A stretch of DNA of 7,071 nucleotides from Anaerolineales bacterium (GTDB taxonomy: Bacteria > Chloroflexota > Anaerolineae > Anaerolineales > E44-bin32): NCBI GenBank assembly GCA_023144145.1, contig JAGLGG010000187.1, positions 1 to 7,071 on the forward strand, read 5' to 3'. Shown here one piece after another: positions 1 through 6,205 of the stretch. The translations under genes were made by a program, and so were the position numbers. The notes under the pieces are model-generated. The model saw only the letters and a list, made by a program, of their open reading frames with translations. It was not told the origin of the DNA and did not search any database. The number at the start of each line of letters is the position of its first letter. Positions within the stretch are counted from its first letter, which is position 1.

Positions 1-167
1 AGTACTACAACAAGCAGCGATACCACGAAGCGCTTGACTATATGACGCCAGAAGATATCTACTTAGGGAGAAAGAAGGTCGTCCAACCAAGAAGGGAGAA
101 GATCAAGGAAACCACACTAAGACACCGGAGAAAATGGAACCTGGGGATTCACACCGGATGGCCGTAG
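1..167 (+). CDS. IS3-family transposase (OrfB type), C-terminal fragment
   Basis: An open frame enters from the left edge (first full codon at 3) and ends at TAG 165-167, giving 54 residues. It begins YYNKQRYHEALDYMTPEDIY, which matches the tail of the rve/DDE integrase core in IS3-family OrfB proteins, where a YN-x-x-R-x-H-x-AL-x-x-x-TP motif follows the last catalytic Glu. The rest is a basic tail rich in Arg and Lys (RHRRKWNLG), as is common at the ends of this group. The DDE catalytic residues themselves would lie left of the window, so activity cannot be judged. The protein normally cuts and joins the ends of its own insertion sequence. It is transcribed convergently with the glycosyltransferase gene that ends at 351. 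The family call is strong; the subgroup is not resolved. Confidence 0.85.
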   Translation, partial: YYNKQRYHEALDYMTPEDIYLGRKKVVQPRREKIKETTLRHRRKWNLGIHTGWP

Positions 168-240
168 ACCCTCAATCCGAAAGGGGAAATACTCTCTTGG
201 TTTTGGCTCAGTTTTGCCCCAAATGCTCTGATGATGTACA
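1..240 (+). mobile_element. Right-hand part of an IS3-family insertion sequence (right boundary tentative)
   Basis: The transposase tail shows that an insertion sequence runs in from the left. IS3-family elements usually end in CA, within about 100 bases of the transposase stop codon. After the stop at 167 the sequence reaches TGTACA at 235-240, which is a possible right terminus. The left terminal inverted repeat lies outside the window, so the boundary cannot be confirmed. It could fall anywhere up to about 350. No target-site duplication can be tested. Confidence 0.4.
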
Positions 241-350
241 CGCGGAGTATGCCCTCAGCCATTGTAATTACTCTACCTATTTTCTCTAACAGGTTCCGTT
301 AGTGTCCTGCCCACGACATCGAACAATGAAAGTATTGGAAGCCATTGAAC
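168..350. other. Convergent intergenic region, IS end to glycosyltransferase 3' end
   Basis: These 183 bases separate the stop codons of two converging genes. They should contain the right end of the insertion sequence. The 195-225 stretch repeats GTTTTGGC/GTTTTGCC-like words. I see no strong hairpin with a T-tract for either gene, and no credible ORF or RNA gene. Confidence 0.5.
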
Positions 351-2291
351 TTAATCAACCCGTTTCACGACTGCCAGTAGGATACCATCGCGACTTATTT
401 CCCATTCAGTCTCAAAATGTGAAAACCTATCGTCGCTCACAGATGGGGTACAAATTAGAGCATAATCTGCAGCATCCGCGTACAACTCCTTATCAAGTTT
501 GATTAGTTTCAGATCCTCACGAGCGAAAGGCTTTGCATTATTTATAGGTCTCGATACCGCAATTGTGGACCCTTCAGGAGCGGCCTCATTAATGTAGTCC
601 ATCGCGGCGCGAAAGGAGGTGCACCAATAATCGAGTTCACCAAAGCCTTCTGTGCTGGATAAACCTCCAACGAGTGAGTTGTAATAGATATATTCATAGG
701 GATGCAGACGCACGATACCGATTAACCCTGGGAGAAAAATTGTGACGATGATAATGCTGAGGAGGAACGTGCTCCGGATCTTTCCGACGAAGTAGTCAAT
801 ACCGACACTCGCCAAAATGAAGAGAGGAACGGTGATGAATAGAAATTGTCGGAAGTTATTGTATGGCAGCACATTTGTGATTCTCAGCATTGCAATAGGG
901 ACAAGAAACCATCCCGTAACAACCGTGAGCAACGTTCGGTCCACATTATCATTTAGCATCTTCCACACCATTATGACGATGCCAAGCAATATCAGGAAAA
1001 GCAAAGGCTCGGTAAATTGCCGCAAAATCAAAGTTGGAGAATATGAAAATGGGAGATTAGTGGCCGGATAGGTATCGCCCTGGAAGAAAACGGAACCGGA
1101 GGAATTGAAATTGCTAGTGGAGATCAAGCTATTCCACACTCGTTCAATAGGATTCTGCCAAAAATATGGGCGCGTAATGAAAGAGATCACAGCTGCAAAA
1201 CACCAATAAAATACTAGAGGTTTGAATCCCCTAAAGCCGCGTTTTGCTAGGAAGTAAATGCTCACTAGTAAACCAGCGAAAGGTGCCACAATACGAATTG
1301 ATGTAGCTAGTCCTAATATAATCCCTGAAAATATCAATAGACTATTTTTTTTCGACGTTATCTCTAGAAGTGTCAATCGGAATTTTCTTCCGAAAATGAG
1401 TATCGCTGAAAATAGAATACCGATCGACGAAGGAATACGGAGAAACCAATATGCCCTTGTTGCCTTCCACATGTAGGAGGTTACATCGATCTGACCAGCA
1501 TTATCTGCAATGAGACGAAATATGGAATTAATCGGCTCTGTTGCTGTGTTCTGGTAGGCGCTGTAAACAAGAGATAAGAGTTGTCGTAGGATTACTCGGT
1601 TGAGTACGAGGATATCTAATATGGCTAACAAAGATAAAACGGACATTGTAAACAATAATCCTTTTTGTTTTATGTTCATGCGCTTCCATATTTGCCAAAT
1701 ATCTGTCCATCCTCGATGTTCTTCACTTCCAGGACCCTTTCTTAAAGCAGTTTCATGTGAATTCGCATGCGCGTCGACCATGGCCAACCCAATGGCAACT
1801 GAAGCAGAGAAGAAGGCCATAAACGGAATGTCCTTTGGATTTATAAACGCATGACCAAAAAGCAATGGTTGTGTCACGAAAAGCAAGGTTGCCAACAGAG
1901 CGGCTCTCTTATTGGAGAACCGCAAACATAGACCATATAGAGAAATTGCCGCTATCTGGAACATAAGGAAGTAGGTGAAGTGACGGCCATCAGCTAACAT
2001 CCACCCTGGTCTGAAAACTCTGAATACTTGTGCGGCAATCTCGGTCAACATAAATGAGAATGGACCTGTTGGTCCGGCCGGTAAAGTCCATTGCCAAGCG
2101 GGTTCCGAATAGTACGCCCTCAATGATTCCACACCATATGTGACGTTCAAAGGTTCATCCCACGAGATACCAAAATCATTCGTGATGACGATCCCTATAA
2201 TGGTTATTGTCATAAGCGCAAAAACAATGCGTGAGTAATCAGACTCCCGTAGCGCTTTCAACATGAGCAGGCAATACCTTTTAATGGACAT
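351..2291 (-). CDS. GT39/ArnT-like polytopic membrane glycosyltransferase with C-terminal outside domain
   Basis: This 646-aa protein has about a dozen hydrophobic segments and looks like a GT-C fold glycosyltransferase of the PMT/ArnT (GT39-like) type. Such enzymes move a sugar from a polyprenyl-phosphate carrier to an acceptor on the outer face of the cytoplasmic membrane. After TM1 (about 21-38) comes SWDEP (43-47), whose Asp45-Glu46 pair sits where GT-C enzymes carry their catalytic acid in the first outside loop. Other marks are HAFINPKDIPFMA (147-159), SIR at 331-333, YNNFRQFLF (477-485) and HPYEYIYYNSLVGG (530-543). A soluble tail of about 100 residues follows. A hydrophilic stretch (about 173-210) and an extra TM-plus-loop block (to about 285) widen the middle. 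The start is supported by AGGA at 2299-2302, seven bases upstream. It is the last gene of a three-gene unit, 95 bases after the previous stop. The class is fairly sure; sugar and acceptor are unknown. Codon content looks more AT-rich than in the lipoprotein gene at 4548-5933. Confidence 0.8.
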   Translation of the reverse strand: MSIKRYCLLMLKALRESDYSRIVFALMTITIIGIVITNDFGISWDEPLNVTYGVESLRAYYSEPAWQWTLPAGPTGPFSFMLTEIAAQVFRVFRPGWMLADGRHFTYFLMFQIAAISLYGLCLRFSNKRAALLATLLFVTQPLLFGHAFINPKDIPFMAFFSASVAIGLAMVDAHANSHETALRKGPGSEEHRGWTDIWQIWKRMNIKQKGLLFTMSVLSLLAILDILVLNRVILRQLLSLVYSAYQNTATEPINSIFRLIADNAGQIDVTSYMWKATRAYWFLRIPSSIGILFSAILIFGRKFRLTLLEITSKKNSLLIFSGIILGLATSIRIVAPFAGLLVSIYFLAKRGFRGFKPLVFYWCFAAVISFITRPYFWQNPIERVWNSLISTSNFNSSGSVFFQGDTYPATNLPFSYSPTLILRQFTEPLLFLILLGIVIMVWKMLNDNVDRTLLTVVTGWFLVPIAMLRITNVLPYNNFRQFLFITVPLFILASVGIDYFVGKIRSTFLLSIIIVTIFLPGLIGIVRLHPYEYIYYNSLVGGLSSTEGFGELDYWCTSFRAAMDYINEAAPEGSTIAVSRPINNAKPFAREDLKLIKLDKELYADAADYALICTPSVSDDRFSHFETEWEISRDGILLAVVKRVD

Positions 2292-2386
2292 CTCTCTGTC
2301 CTCTTTTTATTATTACTTCGAGGGGTTGTAAACGACCTAATCCCTTGACTGTTACATGGGTTAAAATCGGACAATATGAATCCTTG
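2292..2386 (-). other. Intercistronic gap between the two glycosyltransferase genes
   Basis: These 95 bases lie between the stop of the 463-aa gene and the start of the 646-aa gene. The gap carries the AGGA ribosome binding site (2299-2302). On the - strand it also has TTTACA followed 17 bases later by TAAAAA, but that -10 would put the transcript start inside the ribosome binding site, so I do not call a promoter. An imperfect dyad (TAATCCC / GGGTTA, with a bulge) is present without a T-tract. Read-through from upstream is the simplest reading. Confidence 0.4.
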
Positions 2387-3778
2387 CTAAGTATTTGATT
2401 GCATTCTTCCCTCAAATGGAAGGCCGACCAATAAAACGGTCCACGCGGCGGATAGGATAATAAAGGGCAAGAACATGCGATCCAATCCCGTATCCATCAT
2501 ATAGTCAAGGTCTCCGTCAAAGCTGCCAAGAACATAGAAAGATACCATGGCGATGCCTGTTACGATCACAGGAGCCAGCAGCGCAAAGATTTGTGGGTAG
2601 TCTTTGGGGTGGAGCTTTCTGTAGTTCAAAATAAACAGGAGGATCGCCGCTGGAAAAACGAATCCCCAAACGTTGAATGTGATTGCATGGCGCAGGAGGG
2701 TACGCAGGATTTTTGGGAGCACCTCCCAGGGGAACTGACCGTTAATCGTAGATTGAATGAGGTGTTGAACCCCGGATGACAATTGGCCTGGTCCACCGTA
2801 TTTACTCAGGAATACGAACCATGTACCACCGATTACTATGATCGGTAGTAACCAGTGAGTGGCACGGACTGGTTGAAGCTGGACAATCTTCAGGGCAAGA
2901 AACAACCCGAGCACAACAATTGGAATGAGGAAAATTCCCTCCGGCCTTGTCCAGACGGCTAGCCCAAACAGGATGCCGCTTACGGTCTGCATATGGGAAT
3001 CCCGATCTGTTACTCCTATGATGACTAGAAAACAACCCAGCACAATATAAGTTGCAAATGGTAAGTTTACATATCCAATAGTGCTATGTTCAAACACCAG
3101 AGGAATTGAGGCAATAAATAAGGCTCCCAACCCAGCCACTGAGCTGCGTATCTTCATGTGGCGCCAGAATTGATAGGCCCCAACGATTAAGGATGCATAG
3201 AAAAGGGGAAAGATAAGTTTGGATCCTGGGAGCAAATCACCTCCCAGGCTTTGAAAGGAGGCAATAAGAAGAGGGATGTTTTGTGGGTAGTACAGTCCGT
3301 GTGCCCCCCACTCTTCTCCAGCAAATATGGTCCCCTCACGCGCAATGCCATATCCTTTGATGCTCCAGATAGCAATGCCGTCCCATGTTGAATAGGAGCG
3401 ACTAACGGACAATATTATGGAGCCTACCAACAAACCTACGAGGGGTATGATAGTTGTTGCTTTCTGAAGTGCTGGCTTCGTGGGTCTTTCATAATCGATC
3501 ACTTTTGGTTCAGAATCCATTTTTAATTTCCGCAGAATGAAGGCAACGCTCGAAGCAACAAGAATAAAGCCAACCCCCAAGCCAGACGCCAATCTGATCG
3601 GCACATTCATCCAAGAGAGCAGGAATAAAACCCACGAAAAGATCCCACTTCCAAGGGGAAAGGCGAGAAAGCTTATCTCGCTAATCCTCCCGGATCGCAG
3701 GATGATGCGGGTCACCGATATTCCAAGGATCAGCAAAGTGCCTATGAATAAAAGGTCTAGCAGCGTGTCTTGAATCAT
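2387..3778 (-). CDS. GT-C-type integral membrane glycosyltransferase-like protein, no soluble tail
   Basis: This 463-aa protein has roughly 11-12 hydrophobic segments and resembles GT-C membrane glycosyltransferases of the RgtA/B/C/D-like kind, though with less clear motifs than its neighbour. After three TM segments and a charged cytoplasmic loop (about 83-107), a long outside loop carries YSTWDGIAIWSIKGYGI (129-145). Its Asp133 stands where the GT-C catalytic acid is expected. YYPQNIPLL (163-171), GYVNLP (235-240), TRPEG (277-281) and LDRMFLPF (432-439) fit this type: a substrate-facing YPQ motif and Arg residues that could contact lipid-phosphate. The protein stops about 15 residues after its last TM segment, so the outside C-terminal domain found on many relatives is missing. 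The start has GGAG (3789-3792) ten bases upstream, and 26 bases separate it from the 162-aa gene before it. That spacing implies one transcript and perhaps a shared function. Donor and acceptor are unknown. Confidence 0.7.
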   Translation of the reverse strand: MIQDTLLDLLFIGTLLILGISVTRIILRSGRISEISFLAFPLGSGIFSWVLFLLSWMNVPIRLASGLGVGFILVASSVAFILRKLKMDSEPKVIDYERPTKPALQKATTIIPLVGLLVGSIILSVSRSYSTWDGIAIWSIKGYGIAREGTIFAGEEWGAHGLYYPQNIPLLIASFQSLGGDLLPGSKLIFPLFYASLIVGAYQFWRHMKIRSSVAGLGALFIASIPLVFEHSTIGYVNLPFATYIVLGCFLVIIGVTDRDSHMQTVSGILFGLAVWTRPEGIFLIPIVVLGLFLALKIVQLQPVRATHWLLPIIVIGGTWFVFLSKYGGPGQLSSGVQHLIQSTINGQFPWEVLPKILRTLLRHAITFNVWGFVFPAAILLFILNYRKLHPKDYPQIFALLAPVIVTGIAMVSFYVLGSFDGDLDYMMDTGLDRMFLPFIILSAAWTVLLVGLPFEGRMQSNT

Positions 3779-3804
3779 TCTCGTCCGTCTCCATGGTTTG
3801 GGTT

Positions 3805-4293
3805 CTATGGCAGCGGTAGATAAAGACCGCTTTCCTGATCATAGGGGAGATAACGCTTGACTTGATCGGCAAGTTCACGAGGGGGAAAGGTTAAAGTTGG
3901 TGCGAGGATATAGGTATTAGTTCCTCTAAGATTGAGAATGCACTCGTCGAGTGAATCTATGGGACAATCGGCTATTCTCCTGGGATAGAGGTGATATTGC
4001 ATCAACCCGACATTACCAAAATTCCAAACCTGCTCCTCCTTGGGGATGATTACCAAGGCATCCTCGGGCGTGTTTGTTTTGACAAACTCGATGTAGTTGG
4101 CGTAATTGTCACCAAGATGAATTGAGGCACTCCGCCACTTTGCCGAACCGGTCCTTGCTTGCCAGATCTTTTGAACCAGATCTGGAATAACGCTCGGGAT
4201 AAGAATCATCATTTGAGAGATTACAATGAGACCGAGAATCAAAATCGATGCATTTGTTCGAGTCCAGTTGAGTCCTCTACGAAATTGAGTCAT
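3805..4293 (-). CDS. Single-pass membrane protein with outside domain, possible glycosyltransferase partner
   Basis: I do not recognise a named family for this 162-aa protein. It has a basic N-terminus (RRGLNWTR), one TM segment at about 15-36 and an outside domain of about 125 residues, so an N-in/C-out orientation is expected. In the domain, FVKTNTPEDALVII (70-83) matches in pattern YINEAAPEGSTIAV (566-579) in the tail of the 646-aa protein. NTYILAP (126-132) and the closing GLYLPLP likewise parallel ADYALICTP and GILLAVV there. MQYHLYPRR (98-106) is a likely conserved core. Cys110 and Cys118 could form a disulphide. It is the first gene of the unit, 26 bases ahead of the GT-C gene, and is intact at both ends. 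AGGA (4297-4300) lies only three bases before ATG, a short spacing, but the next Met (28) would delete half of the TM segment, so I keep this start. I infer that it is a detached form of a glycosyltransferase's outside domain. Confidence 0.65.
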   Translation of the reverse strand: MTQFRRGLNWTRTNASILILGLIVISQMMILIPSVIPDLVQKIWQARTGSAKWRSASIHLGDNYANYIEFVKTNTPEDALVIIPKEEQVWNFGNVGLMQYHLYPRRIADCPIDSLDECILNLRGTNTYILAPTLTFPPRELADQVKRYLPYDQESGLYLPLP

Positions 4294-4319
4294 TTTTCCT
4301 GCTTCAATAGTTTCGATCG

Positions 4320-4350
4320 ATTATAACGTTTTTAGGTAAAAGATTGAGAA
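4320..4350 (-). promoter_or_regulatory. Candidate sigma-70-like promoter of the glycosyltransferase unit
   Basis: The - strand reads TATAAT at 4320-4325, a perfect -10 consensus, 26 bases before the ATG of the 162-aa gene. The best -35 match is TTCTCA (4345-4350), four of six bases, with a long spacer of 19 bases, so the upstream element is weak. Transcription would start near 4313, leaving a leader of about 20 bases that holds the AGGA site. No operator-like dyad overlaps it. Confidence 0.5.
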
Positions 4351-4490
4351 AGCGCCATAATTATTTTTTTATCGGGAGCTAGCATTCGCTCTGAGTGGTG
4401 CCCCGCTGCGTTCGTTTCTAGAACCTTTGCGGGATGAAGGTGCACAGTTAGTGGGGGCGAGCACACAGAGTCCCAGAAGGTGTTTATGCG
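4351..4490. other. Intergenic stretch without recognisable feature
   Basis: This lies between the candidate promoter and the hairpin downstream of the lipoprotein gene. It contains only short chance-level dyads, such as ACCTT/AAGGT and CCCGC/GCGGG. No tRNA fold, ORF with a ribosome binding site, or repeat was found. Confidence 0.4.
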
Positions 4491-4496
4491 CGAATC

Positions 4497-4523
4497 AAAC
4501 AGCCCCATTCATGAGGGCTGTTT
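4497..4523 (-). terminator. Stem-loop terminator downstream of the lipoprotein gene
   Basis: AAACAGCCC (4497-4505) pairs perfectly with GGGCTGTTT (4515-4523) around a nine-base loop. It sits 24 bases past the lipoprotein stop codon. On the - strand the stem ends in TTT, followed by GATTCG, so the U-tract is short. It separates the lipoprotein gene from the glycosyltransferase unit, which has its own -10 box further downstream. The same hairpin could work on the + strand (TTTAATCTTGTT follows), but no + strand gene needs it. Confidence 0.6.
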
Positions 4524-4547
4524 AATCTTGTTCCCAAGTTGTACAGC

Positions 4548-5933
4548 TTATTCTTCGACCTCAATCCTGGTCACCAAGGTTTGGGAACCGTTGTAGTCGA
4601 GAATATCGCTATAGAGTGTCCCCCACAGGTGCACCGTTACACCCGAGTCTCTTAGCTCAACAATCTGCGCTGCGATATCAGGATCCTGAGACTCGATTCC
4701 GAAGTACAGCAGCTGACCAAGGTCTGTACGCTCGAAGTAATCGTCGAATTGGTCACCGTGTTCCGTACCGAGTATCAGCCCGACCCAATCTGAGATTTCT
4801 TCCGGACCGGGGATGCTTGAATGTGGATCTTCGGATTCCTCATTTTCAACTCTTTCTAGAATCGATTCGAGCTCCATTTGGAAATCTGCAGAGACCTCAA
4901 TGGATCGACCCTCCCAAATCCCATCATCACCACGCAACAATGCAGGTCCACCATCTCGGCACAAGTAACCAAAACTAACCATGGTCATGTCATCAAAGGT
5001 GAACTGCAAGGTATAGACATTTGGGCAGCGCGCACTGGGCATGAAGCTGTATTCTGCATTCAAGGCCGAAGCGAACGCAGCGATTGCATTGGTATCCTTG
5101 GTCTTCAACAAGGAGACTACCTCCGCCGTTATGACAACTGGTTCACCATCCGACTCGGTAACAACGGTCTCAAGAAGCTCTAACGTCATTGCCTGATCCA
5201 AGCCATACTCGAAGGTTGGATTGATGCTCACGGCCCATGTGGATTGGACATATTCCATCATCAAAGCATTGAACAGCGGTGGAGGCATGAAATCATCCCC
5301 CGTAATGTAGGCTTGCTCGCCGCGCAGGAAGGTCGCCTCGCTCTCTCCACAGGAGTAGTCAAACTTCTCCACTCCGCCATCTGCCAAATGAAAATATAGC
5401 TGGTAGATGGGTGCACAGAGCAGGCCGGGGCCCGGTCGGATGTTCACATCGAGCGCAGTGAAGATCTCCTGTAGATCTTCAGGATCATCGATCGTTAGGA
5501 GCAACGAGTATGGTTCATCCGATGTCTCTAAATTGAGTTCGAAAATCTCCAAGGCGACAGTGTTCTCCAAATTTGCTTCCTGGAGGATGTTGACATAGCC
5601 CATCCCGTCCTCGGCACGTTCGTACATCCCCTGCTCACATTTTCCGTTGAAGAGAGCCCATTCTTCGCATTCGCTACCATCAGGGAAGACACAAACACCG
5701 TATGACCCGCCACCCGCATTCTCTCTCGGGGGGCTATCGCCCTCTCCCTCAACAACGACCGGCTCTGACTCCTGTCGCATCTCCAACCGACCGCCCTGTT
5801 CTTCACAAAACACAGATGCAGGATTCGGCATACCGGACTCTTCGTTGGTCCCTCCATTTCCGGTCCCACAAGCCGCTACCATCACAGTTAGCAATACCAG
5901 TCCACTTAGAGAAAATATCTTCCGAACGTTCAT
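4548..5933 (-). CDS. DUF333 lipoprotein with duplicated Cys module and OB-fold-like C-terminus
   Basis: This 461-aa protein begins with a lipoprotein signal, MNVRKIFSLSGLVLLTVMVAAC, with lipobox VAAC and lipidated Cys22, so it should be anchored outside the membrane. Residues 36-100 are a DUF333 domain (NPASVFCEEQGG, then GVCVFPDGSECEEWALFNGKC) with Cys43, 81, 89 and 99. It is interrupted by an acidic, Gly-rich insert at about 53-76. Two copies of a module follow, about 122-228 and 245-360. In each, a Cys-Cys pair 22 residues apart (173/195 and 303/325) frames a Y-x-L-x-F...F-x-Y core, followed by a LRG. The last 85 residues (DQFDDYF, GIESQDPDI, LRDSGVTVHLWGTL, DYNGSQTLVTRIEV) look like an OB-fold-like domain seen at the end of many Chloroflexota lipoproteins (recalled family knowledge). 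The start is fixed by GGAGGA seven bases before ATG. It lies in its own unit, ended by the hairpin at 4497-4523. The ligand is unknown. Confidence 0.8.
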   Translation of the reverse strand: MNVRKIFSLSGLVLLTVMVAACGTGNGGTNEESGMPNPASVFCEEQGGRLEMRQESEPVVVEGEGDSPPRENAGGGSYGVCVFPDGSECEEWALFNGKCEQGMYERAEDGMGYVNILQEANLENTVALEIFELNLETSDEPYSLLLTIDDPEDLQEIFTALDVNIRPGPGLLCAPIYQLYFHLADGGVEKFDYSCGESEATFLRGEQAYITGDDFMPPPLFNALMMEYVQSTWAVSINPTFEYGLDQAMTLELLETVVTESDGEPVVITAEVVSLLKTKDTNAIAAFASALNAEYSFMPSARCPNVYTLQFTFDDMTMVSFGYLCRDGGPALLRGDDGIWEGRSIEVSADFQMELESILERVENEESEDPHSSIPGPEEISDWVGLILGTEHGDQFDDYFERTDLGQLLYFGIESQDPDIAAQIVELRDSGVTVHLWGTLYSDILDYNGSQTLVTRIEVEE

Positions 5934-5940
5934 AGTCTCA

Positions 5941-5946
5941 TCCTCC
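5941..5946 (-). promoter_or_regulatory. Strong ribosome binding site of the lipoprotein gene
   Basis: GGAGGA on the - strand lies seven bases before ATG 5933-5931. It fixes the start directly ahead of the lipoprotein signal peptide. Confidence 0.8.
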
Positions 5947-6205
5947 GAATAAATTCAGGCCTATTTGTGAATTTCTGCACTAGTGACGAAAATCAGCGCC
6001 ATTTAGTTCCCGGGAATGGGTGAGATTCAGACTCTATGTTGGGCAATAGCGGAGACGTTGTGCTTCAGCGAGAAGATGTCAATTTGGAACGTGGGCTAAC
6101 CGTCCCCCAGAACGGTAGATGATGTGAGCGGGGATGACTTCCGCTTCCCAATTCGTTGTTTTGGCTGCCCGATTGTGAGGATCCAAGCGTCGATACGCTA
6201 TTCCC
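5947..6205. other. Intergenic region with a 10-bp palindrome, no clear promoter
   Basis: This stretch separates two same-direction genes. It holds a perfect palindrome, TTCCCGGGAA (6007-6016), about 74 bases upstream of the lipoprotein start. It also holds two weak dyads after the right-hand gene: ACCGT/ACGGT near 6100-6116 and AGCGG/CCGCT near 6128-6145. No T-tract follows either dyad, and I find no convincing -10/-35 pair. There is no ORF or RNA gene. Confidence 0.4.

Noticed and set aside
302..502. Short + strand open frame of 66 codons overlapping the 3' end of the glycosyltransferase gene.
   Set aside because: No ribosome binding site or recognisable protein; the - strand gene there is well supported.
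1345..1352. Run of eight T (A8 in the coding strand of the 646-aa protein) as a possible slippage site.
   Set aside because: It encodes Ser-Lys-Lys-Asn in an intact frame and no alternative product of interest follows, so chance is enough.
4162..4185. CCAGATC repeated seven bases apart, the second copy forming CCAGATCTGG.
   Set aside because: It lies inside the coding region of the 162-aa protein and has no third copy; likely coincidence.
4616..5183. Overlapping + strand open frames opposite the lipoprotein gene (for example 4616-4978).
   Set aside because: Low-complexity translations without domains or ribosome binding sites, antisense to a well-supported gene.
6100..6145. Two short dyads after the right-hand gene as a possible terminator.
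   Set aside because: Stems of only five base pairs and no T-tract on the - strand.
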